A stretch of DNA of 64,000 nucleotides from Saprospiraceae bacterium. Lineage in GTDB: Bacteria > Bacteroidota > Bacteroidia > Chitinophagales > Saprospiraceae. Below are positions 28,101 through 36,619 of this stretch, in pieces; position 1 is the first letter of the stretch, and each line of letters begins with the position of its first letter. Position numbers and translations under genes: made by a program. The notes under the pieces were generated by a model. It searched no databases and was not told the origin of the DNA. It saw nothing but the letters and a program-made list of their open reading frames with translations. Where the stretch lies: NCBI GenBank assembly GCA_019638455.1, contig JAHBTU010000001.1:1317501-1381500 (forward strand), read 5' to 3'.

Positions 28101-30846
28101 GCTGGAAAACGTGGTTTCAGAACAAAAAAAACTTACCCCTTTCGTCCCCAATGACACAAAACTAGACGAGATTTTCAACAAACAAGTGCCTGAAAACCAA
28201 CGCATACAACTTGTGCGCGACAACAAAAACGAAGGCTACATCCATGCGCCCTCCGTCAACCACGCCGTCACCGCAGCCATTTTGCGCAATGGCTACATAG
28301 CCAACGCCACCCCCGCCCATCCAGAGCTGCTAAAAGTCAACCTCGCCTCCGAGCGCGTGCGCCTTGCATTGAGCATGATAGAAGGCATTCGCAACGGCCA
28401 AAGCCTCGCCGCTTTGCTGGGCTATCAATTCGAGCGCGGGCTGCACGACCGCTACAACTTCGCGGAATGTGATGAATTCATCTACCCCCTTCGACGTGTT
28501 TTCCCGCTTTACACGCGCCCAGAAGACTTGCCTGACGATGTGTCCATCGAGGCCATCGAAGCCCGCAATGTGGTCAATGGGCTGAATTTGATTCGTCACG
28601 TCAAAAACCCCAACGGCACCGTGAAGCCATATCCTTTCGGGTTTCCCATGCCAAACAAATTGCCTGCCGCTACCATCCCCCAACAAAACATCATCAATGC
28701 CGAAATCAATCGCCTGCTCGACATCTACGATGCGTTGGCTGACCTCGCCATTGCGGAAGGCGTGCATCAAGTGGTGTTGGGCAACTATGACCGGGCGGCA
28801 GCCACCCTCGACGCTTACAGCCAAGCCACTTTCCCGCCAGTGCCGGAAGTGGTGCAGACACCGCGCAGCGGCATCGGCCTAACGCATCGTGTCGCCCTTC
28901 ATTTTGACACATCCGCCGTCGCGGCGGCTTCCGACAACCCACGCGCCAAGGCCGAGCCTGCCATGCACCATTGGCTAAAAGACACGCTGCCCCCAGCGGC
29001 ACAAATAAGTTGCAAGGTCGAATACGAAGGAAACCCAAATCCCATTTTCGTGACGCAAGCCAATTTGGGGCTTCAACCTCTTGATTTGCTGTATATTATC
29101 AACGCCGATAGCTTGGAAACGCGCACGGAATTGGAAGACCGCATCCGCGAATATGTTTTTCGGAACGCCGCGCCAAGCCCCCGACCTGATTCGACTTTGC
29201 ACATCACTTACACCGAATCTGACGCGGGACACTTTTCTTTTTTTGAAATAGTGCCAATACTCCACAGCCTTCGAGCCTTGTTGCTGCGCTCGCGCCCGCT
29301 CCGCTCTACGGACGCGGCGTTGCCAACCGAAGCAAAGTCTGAGCCCGAAAGCGGCATCGTGCTCGAACGCACCCGAGTGGATTTTTTGCTGACAGATTTG
29401 GCGAACGAAAAAACAACGCGCCTTCAACCGCTGCTCAACCAACTTGATTTGGTTTTCCCCGAACCCGGCCCTGACACGCCAAACATAGTCGCCAACATTG
29501 ACAACTATCTTGGCGACCTCGTCGTGGCGCTGCGTTCAATTTCCCTGTATGGTTTGCCGCAAACAGGCTATGGCATTTTTTATGAGACCAAGGGCGCCAT
29601 TTTCAGCAGCATTTTGAAAAAAGCCTCCGAAATCGTGCAACGGTGGGAGGAAAAATTGGTGGAGTACAATGATTTGCTTGCAGACCTTCCTACCCAACCC
29701 GGCGAGCAGGAGCGCATCGAACTGCTGCAAAAAGCGGAGTTGCTCATCTCGACCACTTTCGTTGACACCGCAGGCAAAAACGCTATCCAGGTACAAGCGG
29801 AAGTAGAGGCCAAAAAGGCATTGTTCGAGGCGAGGAAAAACGACTTCCAACTGTTGACACAAACTGCCAAGACCAACCTCAGCGAGGTCTGGGCCGACTT
29901 TACCTCCTTGCTGCCCGTAGAGAACTTTGATTTGCAGGAAGTCGAAGCAAGTCAGATAGAGCAATCAATCGTCGTGCTTGCGGAAGATATTCGGACAAGG
30001 ACAGAGCAGCTTATCGCCGATTTGGACAAGCGTATCGAAAGCGTGCAATCCAAATTGGACGAACACGACACGCAAGCAGCCTCCGATAAAAAAGTCCAAA
30101 TCCTGACGGAGGCAGCCCGTGCGGTGTTTGGGGACGAATTTGTGTTGGTGCCCTCATTCGTTCCGCCAAGCACTCAAGCAGAGGAATGGGAAAAAGCATA
30201 CAACAACACATCCCAACTGCTTAACTATCAGCAGGCTACACTCAAAAACGCATTTCCGGTGGACGATTGGCTTCACGGCATAGCAAGGGTGCGCGAAAAA
30301 ATACATCACTTGGAGAACTTGACTTTCCTGACAGAGGCGTTCAGCACCACGACACCAGCGCTACACCCGGCACAGTTTCCATTTGAGGCCGATGTCCCGT
30401 GGTTAGCCTTGGAATTCCCGCCGGACGTGAACGAAAAACTGGAACGCGACCACCTGCTCTACACAGCTATTTACACCTGGGCTGGTTTTGACAAAAACCG
30501 ACCGCAATGCGGGTTGCTGCTCGACGAATGGACGGAAATTATCCCTTCCGAAACAGAAACGACCGGCATCGCTTTCCACTTCGACAAACCGAACGCCGAG
30601 CCTCCGCAAGCCATCCTGCTCGCCACGCCGCCCAATTTCAATGGCGCTTGGCAATGGGAGGACCTCGTGACCACCTTGCACGACACGCTTGATTTGGCCC
30701 GCCTGCGCGCGGTGGAGCCGCAGCAACTCGACAAAACTGCACTCTCCATGTTTTTGCCCGCTACCATACTGGCAACTACATGGCGCCCCATCACCATCGG
30801 GGCGGATTTGGCAAGAGTCAACAAGTTTGTGGAAAAAATGCCTTAG
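25150..30846 (+). CDS. Giant protein of about 1900 residues, unknown function
   Basis: 1898 residues from the ATG at 25150; an in-frame GTG at 25120 would add 10. A coiled coil occupies about residues 10-85, a second one about 1500-1690. Between them are conserved-looking blocks: ILLFPLRLETRF, LWVRVFPDECLVDTFEE, AAWRGLVASHGSGRATWIV, GFDRLFVLGLRLGADA and FLPQGAPTNNTEEVNSAYSR. Close to the C-terminus are CGLLLDEWTEIIP, TGIAFHFDKPNAEPPQAIL and MFLPATILATTWRP. No signal peptide or membrane segment was seen, and no catalytic motif is recognised. Last gene of the run, closed by a hairpin at 30866-30910. Its size and repeated partner-like architecture suggest a structural or scaffold role, but that is inference. 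Confidence 0.72.
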   Translation: MSDFQQTRKNLSNTRAAFAQAEGELFRVSEQLKQVNAQLREMGRWFNPDEPEHQKQRQQLEGKRQQLESLKKQREKTFGTFKNQLANLYPNFWQTWTDPRQNAVHLNDDIPILLFPLRLETRFKTMSVAGAATQHQLWVRVFPDECLVDTFEETLSEVELKSAGIFWREYFHAAGAEDEERAAWRGLVASHGSGRATWIVQHFRPLNPLSPDDALGDPTLEQKPTSKTMGELILVVTADEHLAATERPLLAAYWSALWESAGHEPTASAAWSALTTAVGTTRAETLTEQYKPYNLTEKPAHDFDHSTTTVRVFFMYLPKNEDLETKTTSWAKAAQASLLPERFVLLGFQKGNKVLEEISAPVQAPFHVSPNPTADTESQFQFDEFGNLIIGDELRWMLDFEEAVNRGMGFRVNITAQQATAGFDRLFVLGLRLGADAAEGKTELEALLQHHYYSRSGFAFLPQGAPTNNTEEVNSAYSRDDDADASFEVVFKGKAQFEEEADFFKKRDGQWFAECLGLDTAWLKQVPLAGHTDQCEARAMNTALWSATLGYFMDTLMQPVFNDDDIYYTRWFFNHFVSGRGMIPSIRIGRQPYGILPTTAYSKIGWIYGDQKVSYIDYSKKFQEKQRKTEFKDWLWKYSGVLNHLRKTWEEIAKNVARVDPAYPGDPHQALLDVVGLHPASVEFYQRYANTKKQMDNIAKLWKYQINWKTLSAKMQQQAMTQLQLMGYGNDEMPKLLDLFFKTKPNRLNGPIIQEGPMSEWEALRIVTTNGRNYIEWLHEWATQSFDTLRVEDGFVDNKWPNALLYILLKHSLELGYHDAGIRVLDDAQLLNNEQKKIFRSEPHFFQIQDTKSSIGTVTTASPSQVAAEQSRYQLLYTPFQQITDHPTRTLAEHITLNLSHLFGTRYLTEQLKALEHLTQTPTARLERLLAEHLDCCSYRLDAWINGLVHFQLASMRYARLGDDEGLDDDSLHRKGVYLGAYGWLENVVSEQKKLTPFVPNDTKLDEIFNKQVPENQRIQLVRDNKNEGYIHAPSVNHAVTAAILRNGYIANATPAHPELLKVNLASERVRLALSMIEGIRNGQSLAALLGYQFERGLHDRYNFAECDEFIYPLRRVFPLYTRPEDLPDDVSIEAIEARNVVNGLNLIRHVKNPNGTVKPYPFGFPMPNKLPAATIPQQNIINAEINRLLDIYDALADLAIAEGVHQVVLGNYDRAAATLDAYSQATFPPVPEVVQTPRSGIGLTHRVALHFDTSAVAAASDNPRAKAEPAMHHWLKDTLPPAAQISCKVEYEGNPNPIFVTQANLGLQPLDLLYIINADSLETRTELEDRIREYVFRNAAPSPRPDSTLHITYTESDAGHFSFFEIVPILHSLRALLLRSRPLRSTDAALPTEAKSEPESGIVLERTRVDFLLTDLANEKTTRLQPLLNQLDLVFPEPGPDTPNIVANIDNYLGDLVVALRSISLYGLPQTGYGIFYETKGAIFSSILKKASEIVQRWEEKLVEYNDLLADLPTQPGEQERIELLQKAELLISTTFVDTAGKNAIQVQAEVEAKKALFEARKNDFQLLTQTAKTNLSEVWADFTSLLPVENFDLQEVEASQIEQSIVVLAEDIRTRTEQLIADLDKRIESVQSKLDEHDTQAASDKKVQILTEAARAVFGDEFVLVPSFVPPSTQAEEWEKAYNNTSQLLNYQQATLKNAFPVDDWLHGIARVREKIHHLENLTFLTEAFSTTTPALHPAQFPFEADVPWLALEFPPDVNEKLERDHLLYTAIYTWAGFDKNRPQCGLLLDEWTEIIPSETETTGIAFHFDKPNAEPPQAILLATPPNFNGAWQWEDLVTTLHDTLDLARLRAVEPQQLDKTALSMFLPATILATTWRPITIGADLARVNKFVEKMP

Positions 30847-30865
30847 TGTAGCGTAATTGCCACAA

Positions 30866-30910
30866 AGCCACAAAGGCTCCAAGAATTGGATTCTTGAAAC
30901 CTTTGTGGCT
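30866..30910. terminator. Nested hairpin between convergent genes
   Basis: The outer 11-bp arms AGCCACAAAGG and CCTTTGTGGCT are perfect, and the inner arms CAAGAA and TTCTTG close the loop. There is no U-rich tail on either side, so termination is likely but not certain. It lies between the stops at 30846 (+) and 30937 (-). Confidence 0.55.
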
Positions 30911-30936
30911 TCACATCTACATGGCAAAGTCAATCT

Positions 30937-31935
30937 TCATTTCTTGTAGAGATGCACCCACGCATCGCCCATAGCAAATTTGCCCGCCTCGTCGTTGGGA
31001 ACAGCATCGGGTGCAGCCAAGCGAGCCACTTTGTCGAACGTGCGCTGCAACTCGCTGTCGGAGACACTGGACCGGGCGGTGGTAGCGACGGCTTCAGTTG
31101 CGTAGCCGTGCAGCAGCGGCTCGAATTTGCGGCGGAACAAGTCGGGATGACCAAAAATATCCACGCCCAACACGCGGTCGCCACAAACGACCACCATGCC
31201 GACCATGTTGGTAAGGTGCTCCGGCTTGCCGTCGAAATAGCGAATGTATGCGTCGCGCTTGGCCTTGGACTCTTGAGCCGTTTCGAGCGCGGCGTATGTT
31301 TTAGTACCTGACACGGCGCTGTTGGATGAGGTCACTTTGGCGACGGCACTCCACACCTCTTCCTGATTCCCAGTACGTTGCACAGCCTCACGCACTTGCG
31401 GACTGGCTACGTTGTAATATCCTTTGAAGGCAAAAATTCGCTTTTCGTCCTCCGTTGCGGTAGGGTCGTTGAAGTGCCAGCGGCCTTGTTCCACACAAAA
31501 GACCTCAATATTACGCACCGTTCGAGCCATCACTACTTGGTCTTGCGCTATCACGCGGTCTTGGTTGCCGCCCGTCACCACATCACCCGACATGATGAAG
31601 ATAGGCTCCCCGCTTTTGTTTTGCACGGTGAGTGCGTTTACGCGGGGTTCGACGGAGCGACCGAACTGTTTGAGTTCGGTGATGCGAAAACCGGGGGTTT
31701 TCATTCCCTCCGCGAGGGTTTTCAAGTGCCGCAAGCCAGCGTGCTTTTCGAGCAGCGCGGCATCGGCCAGAATGGGGTAGATGCGCAGGTTTTGAAACTC
31801 CCATTCGGGGCTGTTTTGAACGCTGAGACGAAGGCCGTGTGGAGTTGGAGTGTTGGCGACAGTAGGGGTATTGTCGTTTTGGCAGGCCGTCAAAAAGAGC
31901 AAGACAAGCACAGGCACACAGAGATGTTTTTTCAT
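30937..31935 (-). CDS. ARPP-1 (DUF6569)-like lipoprotein
   Basis: 332 residues. The signal peptide ends in lipobox LTAC with Cys18. The conserved region includes NALTVQNKSGEPIFIMSGD, VVTGGNQDRVIAQDQVV and the ICGD-like VVVCGDRVLGVDIFGHPDLF, characteristic of the ARPP-1 domain as I recall it. The domain's biochemical role is unknown; the name reflects association with ADP-ribosylglycohydrolase and rhodanese-phosphatase genes. It follows the TIR-like gene by 21 bases on the same strand, so the pair is probably one transcript. That link to a possible NAD-using TIR protein is suggestive only. Confidence 0.82.
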   Translation of the reverse strand: MKKHLCVPVLVLLFLTACQNDNTPTVANTPTPHGLRLSVQNSPEWEFQNLRIYPILADAALLEKHAGLRHLKTLAEGMKTPGFRITELKQFGRSVEPRVNALTVQNKSGEPIFIMSGDVVTGGNQDRVIAQDQVVMARTVRNIEVFCVEQGRWHFNDPTATEDEKRIFAFKGYYNVASPQVREAVQRTGNQEEVWSAVAKVTSSNSAVSGTKTYAALETAQESKAKRDAYIRYFDGKPEHLTNMVGMVVVCGDRVLGVDIFGHPDLFRRKFEPLLHGYATEAVATTARSSVSDSELQRTFDKVARLAAPDAVPNDEAGKFAMGDAWVHLYKK

Positions 31936-31956
31936 AACTTTCTGAATTTCTTGTTT

Positions 31957-32817
31957 TTAATCAGGTGGTGGAAGTGGTTTGTCTTCCAATACGGGGCGCA
32001 TGGGTTGTTCACGCGGATATTCGGTTTCCAAAGTCGGAACAGGCCGCTCGGCATCTTGACGGCCCACCGTGGCTCGAGGCAAGTCGCCGCGCAAGCCCCG
32101 CATGAGCGATATGAAAAGAAAGAACCAAATCATCCAGCCGAGCCATTCGGGTGGATTCAATTGAGACGGTAGCCGGTATTCCAGCGAATCGTCTTCGTCG
32201 CCCAAATACGGCTGCGCCTGTTGGCCTGCTGGCAGCGCAGCCCCGTCGGGAGCCGCCAGACGGCTTTGCGCGAACTTGGCCTCATCCAGACCGCGTTGCG
32301 CCTCTTTGATGACTTTGGAAAGTTGTTTGGCAATTTCGTAGAACCCCTCCTCGATGGGCTTGACTTCGACCAGCGTTTTTTTCTTTGGGCCAAGAATATC
32401 GTAGTTCGACAGCGGCGATTTTTCTTTCCAAAGCGATGGTGCGAGTATGACGGGAAAAATGTGTGGGCTGAGCCAATCGCCATCCACTCTTCTGCCTGCG
32501 GCCAATCGCAGGTCGTTTTGTATTTGCGGGTCGTTCAGCGACTTGTAACTCGTCATGAACAGGTAGATGTGGGCGCGTTCCTTGCGGCGCTGGTTCACTT
32601 TGGCGTATTCACCCCTAAAATCGCGGGGCTGGAAGATGGGAAGCAACAACGAAATCCATTCCCACGGCAGCGAAAGCGGGCGAGGGGGCGGAGGCGGGTC
32701 ATTGTACCAAATATCCACCTCGTCATGCATCGGGCGCAGAAAATCGTACAGCTCCTTGACCGTTTTTTTGTCGTCGGGCGTGTGCGAGATGTAAACTTTC
32801 AACTTTACTGGCGTCAT
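31957..32817 (-). CDS. TIR-like domain protein with C-terminal membrane helix
   Basis: 286 residues. Residues 5-175 look like a TIR-type fold. The opening is KVYISHTPDDKKTVKELYDF, followed by VDIWYNDPPPPP with a BB-loop-like segment, then AHIYLFMTSYKSLNDPQIQND and IFPVILAPSLWKEK, the order seen in bacterial TIR/TIR-like proteins. A linker follows, then one transmembrane helix at about 224-240 and a Pro/Arg-rich tail. The start MTPVKLKVYIS (32817) is chosen because a promoter lies just upstream and the longer frame is unlike a TIR N-terminus. NAD cleavage or signalling is possible; I cannot assign a catalytic Glu with confidence. Confidence 0.75.
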   Translation of the reverse strand: MTPVKLKVYISHTPDDKKTVKELYDFLRPMHDEVDIWYNDPPPPPRPLSLPWEWISLLLPIFQPRDFRGEYAKVNQRRKERAHIYLFMTSYKSLNDPQIQNDLRLAAGRRVDGDWLSPHIFPVILAPSLWKEKSPLSNYDILGPKKKTLVEVKPIEEGFYEIAKQLSKVIKEAQRGLDEAKFAQSRLAAPDGAALPAGQQAQPYLGDEDDSLEYRLPSQLNPPEWLGWMIWFFLFISLMRGLRGDLPRATVGRQDAERPVPTLETEYPREQPMRPVLEDKPLPPPD

Positions 32818-32839
32818 GGCGTTGTCGGTTTTGCGCTGA

Positions 32840-32870
32840 CAAACGTACTTGAAAAAAAGCAATTTGCAAA
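32840..32870 (-). promoter_or_regulatory. Promoter of the TIR/ARPP-1 operon
   Basis: On the minus strand: TTTG (32870-32867), a 19-base spacer, TACGTTTG (32847-32840). This is a full match to the Bacteroidota -33/-7 consensus, about 20 bases upstream of the ATG at 32817. Confidence 0.6.
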
Positions 32871-33028
32871 AGAGGGCGCTCCATCGGCTAATTTCGCATA
32901 TTCGTCGCAATTTTGCCCTTGTCGCGCCCCAAGCCCTCTTTTTCGCCTTCATTTGCGATGGGACTTTTGCAAATGCAAACTCAACCAATCTTTTTCAAAC
33001 CTTTTACCACCCAATTCCACCTAAAAAA

Positions 33029-33574
33029 ATGGTCACAACAAAATCGATTTTTGCCGCAGAGGGGCTGGACGAACGCAGCCTTGAGTTTTTAGCCTCCGCC
33101 ATTGAGAAAAACAATTTGCCCGGATTCGACTATTACGAGTTCAAACGCGCCGTCGTCGCCCTTTCGCAAATGAAACTCGACGAACCCACCGCGCACAAAA
33201 GCGCCTTCACCACCGCAGCCACCGTGGGCGTGACGAAGGAAAAACTCATCGAATCCGCCACTTATTATCGCAACCTTGTGGAAAAGGAAAGGGAACAGTT
33301 TGACAAAGCCCTCGAAAACCAGAACGCCGTGAAAATAACCGCCCGACAGGAAGAAGCCAAGCGACTGCGCGACCAAGTGGAGCGGCACAAAGCGGAAATC
33401 GCTCGCCTTCAGGACGAAATCGGCGGATACCTCAACCAGATTGACCAAGCCGAGGCCGCCTCCAAACTTGAAAGCGAAAAACTCGAAAAGGCCAAAGCCG
33501 CCTTTGAAAAAACTCACAAAGCCGTTTTGCTGCATATTGACAAGGATATCGAGAATATGCACAAGTATTTGTAG
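33029..33574 (+). CDS. Coiled-coil hypothetical protein
   Basis: 181 residues. The first 90 contain a small globular part (SIFAAEGLDERSLEFLASAI, FDYYEFKRAVVALSQM), and residues about 95-170 form a continuous charged coiled coil. No signal peptide or membrane helix. The frame continues 60 codons upstream, but that segment overlaps the divergent promoter region and is not protein-like, so MVTTKSIF is taken as start. The next gene, also coiled-coil, begins 21 bases later. Function unknown; an adaptor to the membrane protein that follows is a reasonable guess. Confidence 0.75.
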   Translation: MVTTKSIFAAEGLDERSLEFLASAIEKNNLPGFDYYEFKRAVVALSQMKLDEPTAHKSAFTTAATVGVTKEKLIESATYYRNLVEKEREQFDKALENQNAVKITARQEEAKRLRDQVERHKAEIARLQDEIGGYLNQIDQAEAASKLESEKLEKAKAAFEKTHKAVLLHIDKDIENMHKYL

Positions 33575-33595
33575 TGGTCATACATCTGTGTTCTT

Positions 33596-34579
33596 ATGCA
33601 ACAAAAATCATTTTGGCAACGCCCGGAAGGCATCACGGGTGCGCTGTTCCTGCTGGGGATGGTGGTGGGCGGCGGCATTTTGTTGAGCAGCCTGCTGCCG
33701 GCACTCGTTCTATTGGTTTCCAACACGCTTTATTTCGCGGGACTGCTGGCTGTTTTGGCAGTCTTGATTTATGTGGTGCTCGACCCCAAATTGCGCAACC
33801 TCGTGTGGTATCTATACAAGTCCGTGATGCGCTGGATAACGGGTCTTTTTGTAAAAATTGACCCTATCTCGATTCTGAAATCATACATCGAAGATTTGCA
33901 GGACACCTTGAAGAAGATGAGTCGCCAAATCGGTTCGCTGCGCGGCCAAATGCGCCAACTAAAAGGCACCATGGATGCCAACACCGACGAAATCAAAAAG
34001 AACATGACACTAGCAGAGCAAGCCAAGAAAAAAGGCGACGACAAGAATATGGCGCTCGCCGCTCGCAAGGCTGGTCGGTTGAAAGAAGCCAATGCCAAGT
34101 ACGAGGAACTCTATATGCGCATGGAGGTGCTTTATCGCATTTTGGCAAAGATGTATGAGAACTCCGAAATCGTACTGGACGACACCAAAGACCAGGTAGC
34201 GGTGAAAGAGCAGGAATACAAGGCGATTCACGCCAGCCATTCGGCCATCCGCTCGGCCATGAGTGTCATCAGCGGTGACCCTGACCAACGCGCCATGTTC
34301 GACCAAGCATTGGAAGCCTTGGCCGACGATGTGAGCAACAAAGTGGGTGAAATGGAGCGATTCATGGATACCAGCCGCAACCTTATGGCTTCCATTGACC
34401 TGCAAAACGGCATCTTCGCGGAAGAAGGGCTTCGGATGTTGGAGCAATGGGAAAAAGAAAGCCCGTTGCTCGCCCCCCCCTCAAAAACCAAGAAACCTGC
34501 GGAAAAGCCCCTGGATTTGAACAAGCCGCCCAAAGAGCTATTAAAAGACGAGAACGATTACACAAAACTATTTGAGTAG
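33596..34579 (+). CDS. Membrane protein with PspA-like coiled coil
   Basis: 327 residues. Two hydrophobic helices lie at about residues 13-34 and 37-62, followed by a long charged coiled coil (about 85-275) with SYIEDLQDTLKKMSRQIGSL and NMALAARKAGRLKEANAKYE. This resembles the helical-hairpin style of PspA/Vipp1-type proteins, here tethered by transmembrane helices. A Pro/Lys-rich tail ends the protein. It lies 21 bases after the coiled-coil protein, and its stop TAG overlaps the GTG start of the next gene. Role unknown; membrane stress or scaffolding is inference. Confidence 0.75.
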   Translation: MQQKSFWQRPEGITGALFLLGMVVGGGILLSSLLPALVLLVSNTLYFAGLLAVLAVLIYVVLDPKLRNLVWYLYKSVMRWITGLFVKIDPISILKSYIEDLQDTLKKMSRQIGSLRGQMRQLKGTMDANTDEIKKNMTLAEQAKKKGDDKNMALAARKAGRLKEANAKYEELYMRMEVLYRILAKMYENSEIVLDDTKDQVAVKEQEYKAIHASHSAIRSAMSVISGDPDQRAMFDQALEALADDVSNKVGEMERFMDTSRNLMASIDLQNGIFAEEGLRMLEQWEKESPLLAPPSKTKKPAEKPLDLNKPPKELLKDENDYTKLFE

Positions 34580-35481
34580 TGCTCAAAATCGCTTGGTCGC
34601 CGATATACAAATACGAACTGCCTGAGGGACATCGGTTCCCCATGCTCAAATACGAGCTATTGCCCGAGCAACTACTCTACGAGGGCACCGTGACCAACAA
34701 CAACTTTTTCCATCCCGGCCCGCTCTCAGAACCCGTCGCGCTGCGAACCCACACCAAAGAATACTGGGACAAACTCACCACCGTCAGCCTTTCAGACCGT
34801 GAAATCCGGGCCATCGGGTTTCCCATCAATGAAAAATTCGTGGAGCGCGGGCGGCACATCTCCAACGGCACTGTGAGGTGCGCCCAATATGCCCTCCAAC
34901 ACGGCTGCGCACTCAATGTGGCAGGCGGCACCCATCATGCATTCGCCGACCGCGGCGAGGGGTTCTGTTGTTTCAACGACCAAGCCGTGGCAGCCAATTA
35001 CTTGCTCGACCACGGGCTGGCTCAACGAATACTCATCGTGGACTTGGACGTGCATCAGGGCAACGGAACGGCACATATCTTCCGCAACGAGCCGCGAGTG
35101 TTTACCTTCTCCATGCACGGCGAGCGCAACTATCCCCTGCGCAAGGAAACCTCCGACCTCGACATAGGGCTGCCCGATGGCATGGAAGATGGGCCTTACC
35201 TAAAAACGCTGCGCGAGGCCTTGCCGCGCCTCGCCGATAGAGTGCAACCAGACTTCATTTTTTATCAAAGTGGCGTGGATGTGCTGGCTTCCGACAAATT
35301 GGGCCGCCTCCACCTAAGCCGCGAAGGTTGCCGCGAGCGCGACCGCATCGTCCTGTCTTTTTGCAAAACAAACCACATCCCTGTTGCCGTGAGCATGGGC
35401 GGCGGTTATTCCCCCCGCATCACCGACATCGTGGAAGCCCATGCCAACACTTTCCGCACGGCCCAAGAGATTTTCTTTTAA
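34579..35481 (+). CDS. Histone-deacetylase-family (acetoin/deacetylase-like) hydrolase
   Basis: 300 residues. The family removes acetyl or other acyl groups from amines using zinc. Visible motifs are the catalytic His pair GGTHHAF (119-120), the metal site DLDVHQGNGTA with Asp157 and His159, the third Asp near QSGVDVLASDKLG, and MGGGYS with the nearby C-terminal loop. The start is GTG at 34579, sharing a base with the preceding stop (TAGTG). The conserved N-terminus KIAWSPIYKYELPEGHRFP would be lost with the first ATG (residue 22). Translational coupling to the membrane coiled-coil gene is likely. Substrate unknown; polyamine or protein lysine are usual for the family. Confidence 0.93.
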   Translation: MLKIAWSPIYKYELPEGHRFPMLKYELLPEQLLYEGTVTNNNFFHPGPLSEPVALRTHTKEYWDKLTTVSLSDREIRAIGFPINEKFVERGRHISNGTVRCAQYALQHGCALNVAGGTHHAFADRGEGFCCFNDQAVAANYLLDHGLAQRILIVDLDVHQGNGTAHIFRNEPRVFTFSMHGERNYPLRKETSDLDIGLPDGMEDGPYLKTLREALPRLADRVQPDFIFYQSGVDVLASDKLGRLHLSREGCRERDRIVLSFCKTNHIPVAVSMGGGYSPRITDIVEAHANTFRTAQEIFF

Positions 35482-35676
35482 CGAAGCTTTAAGCCACCCT
35501 TGTTTAAACCCTTCGTTTTGCCCGCCGTCTATGCTCCCGTTTTTCATTGGCTGACAAAAGCAAGTGGGGTTTCGCCCCGGTTGATGCGCAGACCATCGGA
35601 ACCTTATTTGTTTCATTGCCAATGATATGGCCCCCCTGCAACCTTTACCTTTCAAACACAACAACTGATTCAAAAA

Positions 35677-36483
35677 ATGAAAAAGTCCATTTTATTGCTC
35701 AGCGCCCTTTTCGTGGGCATCCTCCTCTTCAACGCTTGCGAAAAATCAGACAGTGCCAACGACGCGGATATCACGACTTCCGAAGACATAGCCACCTTGG
35801 AAGATTTCTCGGAAGAAATAGATTTCGCCGTTGATGTCGCCATAGAAGAACGCGGCGGAGGCGGCACCTGCCCAGTCGTGACGCTCGCCCAGCCTTGGGG
35901 AACTTGGCCGAACACCATCACCATTGACTACGGCACGGATGGTTGCGCCGGCCCCAACGGTCAGCACCTCCTGAAGGGCAAAATTGTCATCACCCAAACA
36001 GGCGACCGCTTCACCGCTGGCGCCCAACGCACCAAAACGTTTGAAAACTTCTATGTGGACGACGTGAAAGTGGAAGGCACCAAGTCATGGACCAACAACG
36101 GCAAGGATGCCAACGGCCTTTGGTCGTTCACCAAACAGGCCACCAACATGGTGCTGACTTACTCCGATGGCACCACCACCACTTGGAACCATCAGCACAC
36201 CAGCACCCTCACTCAAGGCGGCAATACCCCCACGCATTTGGACAACGTGTGGAGCACCACAGGAAGCACTTCGGGTGTCAATCGCAACGGGGTAGTCTTT
36301 TCGTCTACCATCACACAGCCGCTCATCAAAAAAGCCACTTGCCGCTGGGTGTCGGAAGGCGTTATCCAGTTTACCCGCGATGACAAGAACTCGACGCTCG
36401 ACTTTGGCAACGGCACCTGCGACCGCTTCGCCACGCTCACCACTTCCAACGGCGACACCTTTACGATTCGGCTGCGCCGATAG
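35677..36483 (+). CDS. Hypothetical lipoprotein
   Basis: 268 residues with a lipoprotein signal ending at Cys21 (LLFNAC). An acidic linker (EDIATLEDFSEEIDF) is followed by a Gly-rich stretch, then a beta-rich domain with PWGTWPNTITIDYG, KIVITQTGDRF and repeated Thr/Asn-rich strands. Similar lipoproteins are common in Bacteroidota, but I know no function. Monocistronic by position, followed by a stem-loop at 36511-36546. Confidence 0.78.
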   Translation: MKKSILLLSALFVGILLFNACEKSDSANDADITTSEDIATLEDFSEEIDFAVDVAIEERGGGGTCPVVTLAQPWGTWPNTITIDYGTDGCAGPNGQHLLKGKIVITQTGDRFTAGAQRTKTFENFYVDDVKVEGTKSWTNNGKDANGLWSFTKQATNMVLTYSDGTTTTWNHQHTSTLTQGGNTPTHLDNVWSTTGSTSGVNRNGVVFSSTITQPLIKKATCRWVSEGVIQFTRDDKNSTLDFGNGTCDRFATLTTSNGDTFTIRLRR

Positions 36484-36510
36484 ATTGACAATGAGATAAT
36501 CCGGGATGCT

Positions 36511-36546
36511 GAAGCCGCCACGTTTGACGACAAATGTGGTGGCTTC
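36511..36546 (+). terminator. Stem-loop after lipoprotein gene
   Basis: The arms GAAGCCGCCAC and GTGGTGGCTTC pair with one G-U, and an inner TTTG/CAAA pair extends the stem. Only ATTGTT follows, so the U-tract is weak. Confidence 0.6.
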
Positions 36547-36619
36547 ATTGTTATGGAAGAGCACTATCTTTGATTCACGGAAAATTGCTGCTTTGAAATA
36601 ATAACCACATCTGACAACC

